64,000 nucleotides of DNA from an uncultured Prevotella sp. GTDB lineage: Bacteria > Bacteroidota > Bacteroidia > Bacteroidales > Bacteroidaceae. Of this stretch, positions 9,145 through 17,921 are shown piece by piece. Where the stretch lies: the NCBI GenBank assembly GCA_944319795.1, contig CALUFA010000011.1, positions 1 to 64,000 on the forward strand. Direction: 5' to 3'. Each line of letters opens with the position of its first letter. The first letter of the stretch is position 1. The position numbers and the translations under genes are program-made. The notes below the pieces were generated by a model, which ran no database searches, was not told the DNA's origin, and worked only from the letters and a program-made list of their open reading frames with translations.

Positions 9145-9232
9145 AATATGCCGCCTTTTGGCTTGCGAAAGACGGCATATTGCAACGTGAAAGGCCGCCT
9201 TTCAGCACATGAAAGGTGGCCTTTTATATGAT
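9145..9232. repeat. AAAAGG/CCTTTT mini-palindrome cluster 2
   Basis: Successive cores GCCGCCTTTTGG, GAAAGACGGC, GAAAGGCCGCCTTTC and GAAAGGTGGCCTTTTA are joined by GCAACGT and AGCACAT. The flank TGATTGCCA...CAATATGCC recurs near cluster 1 (about 5279-5303). Confidence 0.75.
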
Positions 9233-9268
9233 GTCCGCAGTTCATTATAAATATTGCCGGTGCCGATG

Positions 9269-9961
9269 TCACAGTCGGCCTTCCTCCGAATAGCTGTAAT
9301 AACGGCCGTCGGTTACGATTATGTGGTCGAGGAAATGCAGTCGCATCACCTTGCATGCTTCCTTCATTCGCTGCGTCAGCCGGTCGTCGTCGCCGCTCGG
9401 TCGGGCGTTACCGCTGGGGTGGTTGTGGCACAAGGCTACGACCGTGGCGTTGCATAGCAGTGCGTGCTTTACGGCGAGGCGTATGTCGACGGCCGTCTCG
9501 GTTATGCCGCCGTGCGACAGCTGCACGGGTTTTATCAGCTTGAAGTTCTGGTTCATCAGCACCACCCACGCCTCCTCTTCGGCCAAGTCTTGCATCAGCG
9601 GCAGCATGTATTCGTATATGGCGGCTGCCGAGTCGAGCCGCTTGCGCTCCTCTGCCTTCTCCTGCTGGCGCCGCTTGCCTAATTCGCAGGCCGCCAGTAT
9701 CGTTACGGCCTTTGCCGGGCCGAGGCCCTTGTAGCGTCCGCCGGCAAGCTCGGCGATGGTTTTCTTCCCCAGTGTGTTCAGGTTGTTGCCGCAGTCGGCG
9801 AGCACGCGCTTCATCAGGTCTACGGCGCTTTCGTCTTGCGAGCCCGAGCCTATGAGTATGGCCAGCAGTTCGGCGTTCGACAGCGCCGCCGCCCCGAGCC
9901 GCATCATCTTCTCGCGCGGACGGTCTTCCTCGGCCCACTGGTTGATTGAAAGTTTCTGCAT
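9269..9961 (-). CDS. radC: RadC family JAB-domain protein
   Basis: A 230-residue protein with an N-terminal helix-hairpin-helix region (about 40-95) and a C-terminal MPN/JAB metal-binding fold. The zinc-ligand signature HNHPSG is at 179-184 with Asp191 downstream; Glu155 in GITETAV is the likely acid. The family is conserved, but its old DNA-repair assignment is disputed and its true activity is unsettled. Length is typical. It follows the glycosyltransferase gene after 116 bp and could share its transcript. Confidence 0.92.
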   Translation of the reverse strand: MQKLSINQWAEEDRPREKMMRLGAAALSNAELLAILIGSGSQDESAVDLMKRVLADCGNNLNTLGKKTIAELAGGRYKGLGPAKAVTILAACELGKRRQQEKAEERKRLDSAAAIYEYMLPLMQDLAEEEAWVVLMNQNFKLIKPVQLSHGGITETAVDIRLAVKHALLCNATVVALCHNHPSGNARPSGDDDRLTQRMKEACKVMRLHFLDHIIVTDGRYYSYSEEGRL

Positions 9962-10077
9962 AGTATTGTTTTATCGGGCTGATAAGCCTGACGGGGCGTA
10001 TGGGCCGGATAGGACTTATCGGCCGATGATGAATCGGAAAGTTTTATTGGGGCCATGCCTGATTCCCCATAATTTGG

Positions 10078-11115
10078 CTATTTATAGAACGTCTTGTCGA
10101 ACGCATGGAACTCGTCTTGCCCCTTTACGCAGCGCTTCCACCACGCCGTGAGGAATCCGCAGCCGTAGCCGAAGAGCTGGATGAACGCCGCCGGCACGCT
10201 GAGCAGTCCCACCTTGAGGCTCTTGTTGGCCGCAGTCGAGTCGGCTGTGATGAGCAGGCAGTAGAGCAGTATGGGCAGCCACGGCCCGGCGCACAGCCAA
10301 TACCAGCGGCGGATGTCGTCGTACTCCATCAATACGCGGCCGACGGCCGACGTCAGCACGAGCGCGCAGACGCCTACGGTGAACACCATTGGCAGCATGT
10401 GGACTATCTTGAGCGACTCGGGATATTTCTTGTAAAGGTTGATGCGGGCGATGCCGCTGTTGAACACCTGGCGGAAGAACTTGCGGAAGTCGGTGCGCCG
10501 CTTGTGCCACACCCACGCTTCAGGAAACAGGCGGCAGCGGCATCCGGCCTTGAATATGCGTATGCTGAAGTCGATGTCCTCGCCGAAGCGCATCTTCGAG
10601 AATCCGCCGAGACGCAGGTAGACGTCGCGGCGCACGCCCATGTTGTAAGAGCGGGGGTAGAACTTGTCGAGTTTCTTCTTGCCGCCGCGTATGCCGCCCG
10701 TAGTGAAGAAGCTCGTCATCGAGTAGCTTATGGCCTTCTGCGTGTCGGTGAACGAGTCATGGGCGCGGTCGGGGCCGCCGAATGCGTCGGCCGGTTCGCG
10801 GCTGAGCTCGGAGTCGACGGCGCCGAGATAGCCTTCGGGCACTACCACGTCGGAGTCGAGCACTATGAGGTATTCGCCCTTGGAGCGCTCCGCTCCGTAG
10901 TTGCGGCTTTGGCCCGGGCCGCTGTTCTTCTTCATGTAGTAGTGCAGGTCGAGCCTTCCGGCGTACTTGTCGCATACGTCCTTGCACGGCACGGCGCTGC
11001 CGTCTTCTACTATTATCACCTCGAAGTCTTTGACGGTTTGGCGCGTAAGGCTGTCAAGCAGTTCGTCGACCTCGTCGGGGCGGTTGTAAACGGGAACGAT
11101 TAAGGAATATTTCAT
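10078..11115 (-). CDS. Family 2 glycosyltransferase with membrane tail
   Basis: A 345-residue GT-A enzyme. The N-terminal VPVYNRPDEVDELLDSL and VIIVEDGS bind the nucleotide sugar, the metal-binding acidic pair is in VLDSDVVVPE near residue 90, and the catalytic region WVWHKRRTDFRKFFRQ lies near 200. Three hydrophobic segments after about residue 235 should anchor it in the inner membrane. It probably adds a sugar to a lipid-linked glycan or exopolysaccharide; donor and acceptor are unknown. The stop codon is TAG, so TAG works as a stop in this genome. Confidence 0.88.
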   Translation of the reverse strand: MKYSLIVPVYNRPDEVDELLDSLTRQTVKDFEVIIVEDGSAVPCKDVCDKYAGRLDLHYYMKKNSGPGQSRNYGAERSKGEYLIVLDSDVVVPEGYLGAVDSELSREPADAFGGPDRAHDSFTDTQKAISYSMTSFFTTGGIRGGKKKLDKFYPRSYNMGVRRDVYLRLGGFSKMRFGEDIDFSIRIFKAGCRCRLFPEAWVWHKRRTDFRKFFRQVFNSGIARINLYKKYPESLKIVHMLPMVFTVGVCALVLTSAVGRVLMEYDDIRRWYWLCAGPWLPILLYCLLITADSTAANKSLKVGLLSVPAAFIQLFGYGCGFLTAWWKRCVKGQDEFHAFDKTFYK

Positions 11116-11148
11116 TGGGCGTGTTTTTACGTGGGGTTGAAAAAGCTA

Positions 11149-11233
11149 AGGGAGCCGAGGCTGTTAAAGACACATGCTTTTGTCATTGTAAAATATGCAA
11201 ACGCTATTGTCTTCGACGGCCTTGGCTCCCTTG
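11149..11233. repeat. Long-loop inverted repeat between efp and the glycosyltransferase
   Basis: AAGGGAGCCGAGGC at 11149 pairs with GCCTTGGCTCCCTT near 11220-11233 across a loop of about 55 nt, with one mismatch. It might end the efp transcript, but no T-run follows. Confidence 0.4.
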
Positions 11234-11269
11234 GTCGCTTTTGGTTCCTATGATTGAAAATAGTGTGTG

Positions 11270-11836
11270 TTATTCCTTTACGCGGCTCAGGTAGCTGCCG
11301 TCGCGCGTGTCGATCTGGATGAGGTCGCCCTCGTTGATGAACAGCGGTACGCGCACCTCTACGCCGCTTTCGAGCGTTGCGGGCTTTGTGGCGTTGGTGG
11401 CGGTGTCGCCCTTGATGCCCGGCTCGCTGTGGGTAACGCGCAGGTTGGTCTTAACGGGCATCTCGGCGTAGAGTATCGTGCCGTCGGTAGTGTCGGTAAC
11501 AACCTCTACAACGTCGCCTTCCTTCATATAGTCGACGCCGATTATCGAGTCGCGGTTGATTGGAATCTGCTCGAACGTCTCCTGGTTCATGAAGATGAGG
11601 CCCGTCGGGTCTTCATAAAGGTATTGGTAGGGGCGGTGTTCGATGCGGACGTCTTCGAGCTTGAATCCGATCTGGAACGTGCGCTCGAGCACTCGTCCGT
11701 CGGTTACGTTCTTCAGCTTGGTGCGCATCACGGTGTTGCCCTTACCCGGCTTTACGTGCTGGAAATCAATGCAAATCCATACTTGGTTGTCCATGCGGAT
11801 GCATGTACCTTTCTTTATTTCCTGTGAGTTGATCAT
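11270..11836 (-). CDS. efp: Translation elongation factor P
   Basis: A 188-residue EF-P with three beta-barrel domains (about 1-65, 66-127, 128-188). It binds ribosomes stalled on polyproline and promotes peptide-bond formation. The acceptor loop reads KPGKGNTV, so the modifiable residue is a lysine, which implies a lysine or unmodified branch rather than the arginine-rhamnose type. The C-terminal signature near GVEVRVPLFINEGD is intact. The start is chosen at MINSQEIKKG, the family norm. A -7 box lies about 125 bp upstream, divergent from rpmH. Confidence 0.95.
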   Translation of the reverse strand: MINSQEIKKGTCIRMDNQVWICIDFQHVKPGKGNTVMRTKLKNVTDGRVLERTFQIGFKLEDVRIEHRPYQYLYEDPTGLIFMNQETFEQIPINRDSIIGVDYMKEGDVVEVVTDTTDGTILYAEMPVKTNLRVTHSEPGIKGDTATNATKPATLESGVEVRVPLFINEGDLIQIDTRDGSYLSRVKE

Positions 11837-11958
11837 AATTGATATTTGAATTTAATGTATGTTGTCCGCCAAAGGAGATGTGAACGTTGCCGATCTACGG
11901 CGGTTAGAATACAGGCCGGCAAGCAGCAAGTTCACCCAAAAAGTTGACTTTCAGGGTG

Positions 11959-11966
11959 CAAAGGTA
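11959..11966 (-). promoter_or_regulatory. -7 box upstream of efp
   Basis: Minus-strand TACCTTTG. It predicts a leader of about 120 nt before the efp start. Confidence 0.45.
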
Positions 11967-12017
11967 GTGTTTTTTTGGAAAAAAGCATAAAAGAAAAGGC
12001 TAAAAAACGCATATTTC

Positions 12018-12048
12018 TTGGTTATTTAAAAAGAATTGCGTACTTTTG
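12018..12048 (+). promoter_or_regulatory. rpmH promoter
   Basis: TTGG at 12018-12021, 19 bp, then TACTTTTG at 12041-12048. This fits the Bacteroides sigma consensus with exact spacing, 45 bp before the rpmH ATG. Confidence 0.7.
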
Positions 12049-12093
12049 CAGCCCAAAGCGTGAAAACAAATAACATAAAATAAAAAGACGAAC

Positions 12094-12249
12094 ATGAAAA
12101 GAACATTTCAGCCGCACAACAGGAGGAGAGTGAACAAGCACGGCTTCCGCGAGAGAATGGCTACTAAGAATGGTCGCCGCGTGCTTGCAGCACGTCGTGC
12201 GAAGGGACGTAAGAAACTTACTGTTTCTGACGAGAACCACGGCAAGTAA
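12094..12249 (+). CDS. rpmH: 50S ribosomal protein bL34
   Basis: A 51-residue, very basic protein starting [20 protein letters not shown], with the canonical bL34 core [22 protein letters not shown]. It is part of the large ribosomal subunit. The C-terminal extension TVSDENHGK is longer than the E. coli form, as is common in Bacteroidota. A strong promoter lies directly upstream. It is too short for many ORF callers. Confidence 0.97.
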   Translation: MKRTFQPHNRRRVNKHGFRERMATKNGRRVLAARRAKGRKKLTVSDENHGK

Positions 12250-12303
12250 TTTACGGGTTCGGAGGATTTTTAAACCTTTAAACGAAAGAAGTAAAGCAAT
12301 GCC

Positions 12304-12334
12304 TTTGCTTCTTTCTGTTTTTTTCATACCTTTG
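12304..12334 (+). promoter_or_regulatory. Consensus promoter of the PASTA-rluD-ddl series
   Basis: TTTG (12304-12307), exactly 19 bp, TACCTTTG (12327-12334): a perfect match to the Bacteroides TTTG-N19-TAnnTTTG promoter. It lies 87 bp before the PASTA gene start. Confidence 0.8.
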
Positions 12335-12420
12335 CAAAAAAACATGCGGCGCACGTAGAAGGTGCGTAGCGCGTGCCGTTCCGCGGCTTGCGCCGCATAG
12401 CGTAAGAAACAACAACAAGG

Positions 12421-13134
12421 ATGAAGACAAAGGATTTCTTCAGGAAAATCTTCAGCGTGCGGCTGTGGGCCAACCTTGCCGGCATGCTGCTTGTCGTCGT
12501 CTTGCTGTGCTTGGGCGTGAAAATAGGCATCGACATATACACCCACCACGGTGAGGTGATAATGGTGCCCGACGTTAAGCGTAAACAGTTCGCCGACGCT
12601 GAACACATACTGGCAGCCAACGGGCTCGGCGTAGTAGTGAGCGACACGGGATACGTCAAGACGCTGCCGCCCGACTGCATCCTCGAACAGTCGCCCGAAC
12701 CGGGCAGGGGGGTGAAGTCGGGGCGCGTCATATACGTAGTAATCAACTCGTCGCACTCGCCGATGCTCACCATCCCCGACATCGTTGACAACTGCTCGTA
12801 CCGCGAGGCCCGCGCCAAGTTGGTGGCTATGGGCTTCAAGGTAGGCCCGACCGAATACATTCCCGGCGAGAAGGACTGGGTGTATGGGCTGAAGTCGCAC
12901 GGCAAACTGCTGCGTACAGGCCAGAAAGTGTCGGTCAACGACGTCGTCGTCATACAGGTCGGCGACGGCATGCGCGACATGGACGACTCGGTTGTCTACA
13001 CCGAGCCTGAAGACTATTTCGACGAGTTCGGCGACTCTTTGGCCGAACCGATGCCGGCCGACGGCGTATATTACACCGAGCCTGAACAGGAGGGCGAAGT
13101 TGACGAGTTCGAGGTCGTCACCGGGCCGGAATAA
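12421..13134 (+). CDS. PASTA domain membrane protein
   Basis: A 237-residue protein with a short basic cytoplasmic tail, one transmembrane helix (about 17-38) and two PASTA repeats facing the periplasm (about 46-112, starting near VPDVKRKQ; about 115-196, starting IPDIVDNCS). The tail is acidic (DEFGDSLAEP...). PASTA domains bind peptidoglycan or related ligands. There is no kinase domain. The position directly before rluD and ddl suggests a cell-wall role. The rluD-type gene follows after a short gap. Confidence 0.9.
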   Translation: MKTKDFFRKIFSVRLWANLAGMLLVVVLLCLGVKIGIDIYTHHGEVIMVPDVKRKQFADAEHILAANGLGVVVSDTGYVKTLPPDCILEQSPEPGRGVKSGRVIYVVINSSHSPMLTIPDIVDNCSYREARAKLVAMGFKVGPTEYIPGEKDWVYGLKSHGKLLRTGQKVSVNDVVVIQVGDGMRDMDDSVVYTEPEDYFDEFGDSLAEPMPADGVYYTEPEQEGEVDEFEVVTGPE

Positions 13135-13169
13135 GGACGGCTGACGGCTTTTTGACTATCACTAAGATT

Positions 13170-14237
13170 ATGGCAGAAGACTACATCGACGACATAGACA
13201 TTGAGGACGAGGAGGGGCAACAGCTATACGAGCATCTGCGCGTAGTCGTAGACAAGGGGCAGGAGCCTCTGCGCATCGACAAGTTCATGCTGAAGAAGCT
13301 GCAGCACACCAGCCGCAACCGCATCCAGCGCGCCGCCGACTCCGGCTTCGTGCACGTAAACGACCGTCCGGTGAAGAGCAACTACCGCGTGCGCCCTTTC
13401 GACGTAATCACATTGATGCTCGACCGCCCTCAGTACGACAACACCATAGAGCCTGAGGACATACCCCTCGACGTGGTTTACGAAGACGCCGACGTGCTGG
13501 TGGTCAACAAACCGGCCGGGCTTGTAGTACATCCGGGGTGCGGAAACTACCACGGCACGTTGGTGAACGCCGTAGCCTGGCACCTGAAAGACGTGCCCAC
13601 ATACGACCCCAACGACCCCGAGGTGGGGCTGGTGCACCGCATCGACAAGGATACGAGCGGACTGCTCGTCATCGCCAAGACGCCCGTGGCCAAGACTAAG
13701 CTCGGCCTCCAGTTCTTCAACAAGACCACCCACCGCAGCTACAACGCCCTCGTTTGGGGCAACTTCAACGAGGACGAGGGGCGCATCGAGGGCAACATCG
13801 CCCGCGACCCGAAGGACAGGCTGCGCATGGCCGTATTTCCGCCCGACTCGGGTGTAGGCAAGCGCGCCGTCACTCATTACCGCGTAATCGAGCGCTTCGG
13901 CTACGTAACGCTGGTTGAGTGTATCCTCGAGACGGGCCGCACCCACCAGATAAGGGCCCACATGCGCCACATCGGCCACCCTCTGTTCGCCGACGGGCGT
14001 TACGGAGGCATGGAGATACTGCGCGGCAACCGCACGGGCAGCTACCGCCAGTTCGTAGAAAACTGCTTCAAGCTATGCCCGCGCCAGGCGCTCCACGCCA
14101 AGACGCTCGGCTTCGTCCATCCTACCACGGGTCGTCAGGTCGACTTCACGTCGCCTTTGCCCGACGATTTGGAGCAGCTCATATCCAAATGGAGAAAATA
14201 TATAAACGGAACGACTTTAAATAATGATGTTTTATGA
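13170..14237 (+). CDS. rluD: RluA/RluD family 23S rRNA pseudouridine synthase
   Basis: About 355 residues. An S4 RNA-binding domain (about 35-95, LRIDKFMLKKL...RIQRAADSGFVHVN) is followed by the catalytic domain with the signature HRIDKDTSGLLVIAKT holding the nucleophilic Asp. It converts specific uridines of 23S rRNA to pseudouridine. The exact target (RluD versus RluC/RluA) is assumed from architecture. I prefer MAEDY at 13170 over the Met at 13152, since the upstream six residues are not family-like. It overlaps ddl by 4 bp (ATGA), a sign of translational coupling. Confidence 0.9.
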   Translation: MAEDYIDDIDIEDEEGQQLYEHLRVVVDKGQEPLRIDKFMLKKLQHTSRNRIQRAADSGFVHVNDRPVKSNYRVRPFDVITLMLDRPQYDNTIEPEDIPLDVVYEDADVLVVNKPAGLVVHPGCGNYHGTLVNAVAWHLKDVPTYDPNDPEVGLVHRIDKDTSGLLVIAKTPVAKTKLGLQFFNKTTHRSYNALVWGNFNEDEGRIEGNIARDPKDRLRMAVFPPDSGVGKRAVTHYRVIERFGYVTLVECILETGRTHQIRAHMRHIGHPLFADGRYGGMEILRGNRTGSYRQFVENCFKLCPRQALHAKTLGFVHPTTGRQVDFTSPLPDDLEQLISKWRKYINGTTLNNDVL

Positions 14238-15250
14238 AAAATCTTAAGAGAACTATTGCCATAGTTTGCGGGGGAGACTCTTCCGAATATGGTGTCTCTT
14301 TACGCTCTGCACAAGGGCTTTATTCTTTCTTCGACAAGGACAGGTATGATGTTTACATCGTCGTAGTGAGGGGCCTCGACTGGCACGTCAACCTTCCCGA
14401 CGGCACCACCGCCCCGGTCGACCGCAACGACTTCTCGTTCATGCAGGACGGCAGGCTCGTACAATTCGATTACGCTTATATCACCATACACGGCACGCCG
14501 GGCGAGAACGGCATAATGCAGGGATACTTCGAGCTTGTTCATGTGCCTTACTCAACGAGCGGAGTGCTCGTCGAGGCTTTGACGTTCAACAAGTTCGTGC
14601 TCAACCAATACCTCCGCGGCTACGGCGTGCGCGTGGCCGACAGCCTGCTCATACGCAAGGGATACGAAGAGATTGTCAGCGACGACGAGATTGAGGAGCG
14701 CATCGGCATGCCCTGTTTCGTTAAGCCGGCGGCCGACGGCAGCAGCTTCGGCGTGTCGAAGGTGAAGAACAAGGACCAGCTCGCCCCGGCCATACGCAAG
14801 GCCATGCTCGAGAGCGAAGACGTCATGGTGGAGCAGTTCATCGACGGTACGGAAATCTCGATAGGCTGCTACAAGACCCGTGAAAAGAGCGTCGTGCTGC
14901 CTGCAACCGAGGTCGTTACGCAGCACGAGTTCTTCGATTACGACGCCAAGTACAACGGACAGGTACAGGAAATAACCCCGGCGCGCCTCTCGCCCGAGAC
15001 TACCAAGCGCGTAGAGGAGATTACGAGCCAAATCTACGATATACTGCACTGCAACGGCATGATACGCATCGACTATATCATCAGCCGCGGCACGGGCAGC
15101 GACGGCAAAGAGGTTGACAAGGTGAACATGATCGAAATCAACACCACTCCCGGCATGACGGCCACCAGCTTCATCCCCCAGCAGGTGAAGGCTGCCGGAC
15201 TCAACATGACCGACGTACTTACCGACATCGTTGAAAACCAGTTCAGGTGA
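14234..15250 (+). CDS. ddl: D-alanine--D-alanine ligase
   Basis: A 338-residue ATP-grasp ligase that joins two D-alanines for peptidoglycan precursors in the cytosol. The N-terminal VCGGDSSEYGVSLRSAQG, the ATP-grasp FVKPAADGSSFGVSKV (about 159-174) and the metal-binding end MIEINTTPGMTATSFIPQQ are all present. The start overlaps the rluD stop. Next to it lies an AAGGAG-type octamer array instead of a terminator, so the acyltransferase gene downstream may be read through. Confidence 0.93.
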   Translation: MKNLKRTIAIVCGGDSSEYGVSLRSAQGLYSFFDKDRYDVYIVVVRGLDWHVNLPDGTTAPVDRNDFSFMQDGRLVQFDYAYITIHGTPGENGIMQGYFELVHVPYSTSGVLVEALTFNKFVLNQYLRGYGVRVADSLLIRKGYEEIVSDDEIEERIGMPCFVKPAADGSSFGVSKVKNKDQLAPAIRKAMLESEDVMVEQFIDGTEISIGCYKTREKSVVLPATEVVTQHEFFDYDAKYNGQVQEITPARLSPETTKRVEEITSQIYDILHCNGMIRIDYIISRGTGSDGKEVDKVNMIEINTTPGMTATSFIPQQVKAAGLNMTDVLTDIVENQFR

Positions 15251-15255
15251 ATTAT

Positions 15256-15465
15256 TTAAGGAGTGAAGGAGTAAGGAGGGAAGGAGTAAGGAGTAAAGGA
15301 GTAAGGAGTGGAGTAGTAAGGAGTAAAGACAATGAGAATAATGTTCAAACATATAGGAAATCAGGACAAGACAATTGTCTTTACTCCTTACTTTACTCCT
15401 TCCCTCCTTCCTCCTTCCCTCCTTCCTCCTTCCCTCCTTCCTCCTTCCCTCCTTACTCCTTTTAA
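15256..15465. repeat. Inverted octamer/heptamer array, AAGGAGTA / TACTCCTT type
   Basis: The left arm (15256-15330) mixes 7- and 8-bp AAGGAGTA/AAGGAGT/AAGGAGG units; the right arm (15371-15465) has CTTTACTCC and CCTTCCTC units. AAGGAGTAAAGACAAT pairs with ATTGTCTTTACTCCTT around the central loop. The strand order matches the other arrays: purine arm after the ddl stop, pyrimidine arm before the acyltransferase start. The small ORF that crosses it is repeat-coded and not real. Confidence 0.85.
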
Positions 15466-15482
15466 TATAAAAAACACATACT

Positions 15483-16637
15483 ATGAAAGTTCCCGTTGAA
15501 TTTGACAGCATCCGCCCCTTCGAGCCGGAAGAGTTGCCGCAAGTATTCGGGCGGCTGCTCGCCGACGAACAGTTCAGGCAGGTCTTGGCATACGCCGTTC
15601 CGGGCGTGCCGTTTGAGAAGGTGCGCGAGAAGATGCTTGCGTGCAACACCAATCTCGAGTTCCAACTTACTTTCTGTTACGATTTCATACAGTCGCTTGT
15701 CGACAAGCTGACAAAGGGCTGCGACATGGACTCTTCGGCGGTCGACCCCTCGGGGCGTTACACCTTCGTAAGCAACCACCGCGACATCGTGCTTGACTCC
15801 GGATTCCTCGACAAGCTGCTGATTGACAACGGCTTCAATACTACGTGCGAGATAGCCATCGGCGACAACCTCTTGTCGCTGCCGTGGGTGAAAGACCTTG
15901 TGAGGGTCAACAAGTCGTTCATCGTCCGCCGCGGCTTAACGCCGAGGGAGACGCTCGCCGCCAGCCGGCTGATGTCCGACTACATGCGCTTCGTAATCGA
16001 GGAAAAGCACGACAACATCTGGATAGCCCAGCGTGAGGGCCGCGCCAAGGACTCCGACGACCGCACGCAACCTGCCGTACTCAAGATGATGGCCCTCGGC
16101 AGCGGCGGCGGAAGCATTGTTGGGAAACTGCGCCGGCTGCACATCGTGCCCTTGGCAATATCCTACGAGTACGACCCGTGCGACTACCTGAAGGCGAAGG
16201 AATTCCAGCTGAAGCGCGACAACCCGGCATGGAAGAAGTCGGCCACGGACGACGTAGTAAGCATGCAGACTGGTATAACGGGCTACAAGGGGCGCGTCCA
16301 CTACCAATGCGCGCCGTGCATCGACGCGTGGCTCGACACGCTCGACCCCTCGACGCCGAAGACGGAAGTGTTCGACGTGATAGCGGCGCACATCGACCGC
16401 GGCATACATGGCAGCTACCGCCTTTACCCGTCTAACTACATTGCCCTCGACATGCTCCGCGGCGACGGCGCCAACGCAGGCAAGTACACCGACGCCGACA
16501 AGGCCGCGTTCGACAAGTATCTTGCCGGCCAGCTGGCCAAGATCGATCTGCCCGGCAAGGACGAGCCGTATCTCATGGAGCGCATGCTTACCATGTACGC
16601 CAATCCGGCTATCAATTTCATCAAGGCAACCGAATGA
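15483..16637 (+). CDS. 1-acyl-glycerol-3-phosphate acyltransferase-like (PlsC family)
   Basis: A 384-residue acyltransferase. The NHRDIVLDS motif (HxxxxD, about residue 99) is the catalytic block I, and the later RGLTPRET and QREGRAKDSDD blocks match motifs II and III. It probably transfers acyl chains to a glycerol-phosphate or other lipid acceptor at the inner membrane. It has extra N- and C-terminal helical parts compared with short PlsC proteins. Its stop overlaps the NigD-like start by 4 bp (ATGA). Acceptor identity is uncertain. Confidence 0.85.
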   Translation: MKVPVEFDSIRPFEPEELPQVFGRLLADEQFRQVLAYAVPGVPFEKVREKMLACNTNLEFQLTFCYDFIQSLVDKLTKGCDMDSSAVDPSGRYTFVSNHRDIVLDSGFLDKLLIDNGFNTTCEIAIGDNLLSLPWVKDLVRVNKSFIVRRGLTPRETLAASRLMSDYMRFVIEEKHDNIWIAQREGRAKDSDDRTQPAVLKMMALGSGGGSIVGKLRRLHIVPLAISYEYDPCDYLKAKEFQLKRDNPAWKKSATDDVVSMQTGITGYKGRVHYQCAPCIDAWLDTLDPSTPKTEVFDVIAAHIDRGIHGSYRLYPSNYIALDMLRGDGANAGKYTDADKAAFDKYLAGQLAKIDLPGKDEPYLMERMLTMYANPAINFIKATE

Positions 16638-17329
16638 GAACCATCCTTAAGACGTTCATCCTCGCCGCGGCATTGTCGCTCGCGGCATGCGAAAACGGCG
16701 CTTACGACACCGGCGACGGCGCCCTCTCGGCCATGCGCGCCGACTTCGTTGAGGCCCACACCGACGCCGAGGCGCGCATGGTAAGCGTCGAAACCGACGG
16801 CGGCGAGCGCTTGCCGCTAACGTCGCCCGTCGCCGTGGCGTGGATGGACAGGCCGGACACTACTTACCGTGCGCTGCTGTATTACGACAAGGTGGCCGAC
16901 GCAGGCGGCTCTCCTGCCGCCCGGCCGGTAACGCTCAAGCAGGTGCTCGTGCCCCGGGTGGTCAGCGCCGCCGCCCTGAAAGGCGGAACAAAGACCGACC
17001 CCGTAACCTTCGTAAGCTCGTGGACGGGCGCCAACGGCAAATACCTGAACCTCGAACTGCTCGTCAAGGTAGGCCAAGTCGACGGCGGATACGGCTCGCA
17101 GACTATCGGCATCGTGTGCGACAGCATCGTCGCCACGCCCGGTGATTCCCGTCGCCGCGTCCACCTCAGCCTTTACCACGACCAGAACAACGTGCCCGAA
17201 TATTACAGCACGGAGGCATACGTAAGCATACCCGTAGCCGGCCTGCCGGTAAGCCCCGCGGAGGGCGACGAGGTAATAATCCGCCTGAACACTTACGGCG
17301 GCATCATTACACGCACATTCGAGTTCTGA
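16634..17329 (+). CDS. NigD-like lipoprotein
   Basis: A 231-residue lipoprotein with lipobox LSLAACEN (Cys19). The later parts fit an N-terminal OB-like domain (about 45-105) and a C-terminal beta-sandwich (about 120-231), the two-domain plan of the Bacteroidales NigD-like family, whose role is not established. It is translationally coupled to the acyltransferase gene (ATGA overlap), so both probably act on the cell envelope. Confidence 0.8.
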   Translation: MRTILKTFILAAALSLAACENGAYDTGDGALSAMRADFVEAHTDAEARMVSVETDGGERLPLTSPVAVAWMDRPDTTYRALLYYDKVADAGGSPAARPVTLKQVLVPRVVSAAALKGGTKTDPVTFVSSWTGANGKYLNLELLVKVGQVDGGYGSQTIGIVCDSIVATPGDSRRRVHLSLYHDQNNVPEYYSTEAYVSIPVAGLPVSPAEGDEVIIRLNTYGGIITRTFEF

Positions 17330-17367
17330 CGCATTGGTTACATTAGTCTTGTAAAACGGTATTATTT

Positions 17368-17445
17368 TATGTGAATATCCGCAATCAGCCTAATTACTTA
17401 TTTCTTGAATGATGATGTAGTGTTGGGGTAATTGCGGACGTTTAT
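17368..17445. repeat. Small GAATATC-type inverted-repeat element
   Basis: GTGAATATCCGCAATCAGCC at 17370-17389 faces GGGGTAATTGCGGACGTTTA at about 17425. The ends match those of the larger element at 52662-52885, with a loop of only about 35 bp. Confidence 0.5.
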
Positions 17446-17448
17446 TTA

Positions 17449-17645
17449 AACGTCACAATGTCACCGTGCGTCCAAATACGCTGATTGCCAGTCGATTGAA
17501 TGGTGACATTAAGACTACGGCCACATTCACCACTGTCACTCCCGTCTTGGCATGGTGACGGTGGTGAATGTGGCCGTAGTCTTAATGTCACATGCTAATG
17601 CCGTGACTCCCAACGCCTTACGCCTTGCGGTGACATTGTGACGTT
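17449..17645. repeat. Nested perfect inverted repeats (MITE-like)
   Basis: The outer arms are 18 bp and perfect (AACGTCACAATGTCACCG at 17449-17466; its complement at 17628-17645). Inside are 31-bp perfect arms at 17503-17533 and 17561-17591 around a 27-nt loop. It lies in the convergent gap after the NigD-like gene. The length of the arms exceeds that of a plain terminator. Confidence 0.85.
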
Positions 17646-17700
17646 AAAACGGCGGATAAAAAATTTATCGCTTATCTAACAAGCCGCTTACCGCCCTCCC

Positions 17701-17756
17701 GTTTGCCGCCTTTCATCGTGCAAAAGGTTATGTTTTGCACGATGAAAGGATGCTTG
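17701..17756. repeat. AAAAGG/CCTTTT mini-palindrome cluster 3
   Basis: CCTTTCATCGTGCAAAAGG is followed by TTATGTTTTGCACGATGAAAGG, an inverted pair built from the same unit type as the other clusters. No gene is seen in 17330-17921. Confidence 0.6.
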
Positions 17757-17921
17757 TAATAAAACATATAAAAAACGGCTCGCCCGTGGTTGCCTTACGC
17801 AGCCACGGGCGCAAATTTTTAATTATGAAAGTGAAGCATTACAAACTATGTTTTATACGCTCAAACTTAGAAACGGGCTCTTTGTATGGCAATGCGCAAA
17901 TAACGTCGAAAACGGGCATTG

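Noticed and set aside
15247..15465. Open frame of 72 codons directly after ddl.
   Set aside because: Composed only of octamer repeat units; not a protein-like sequence.
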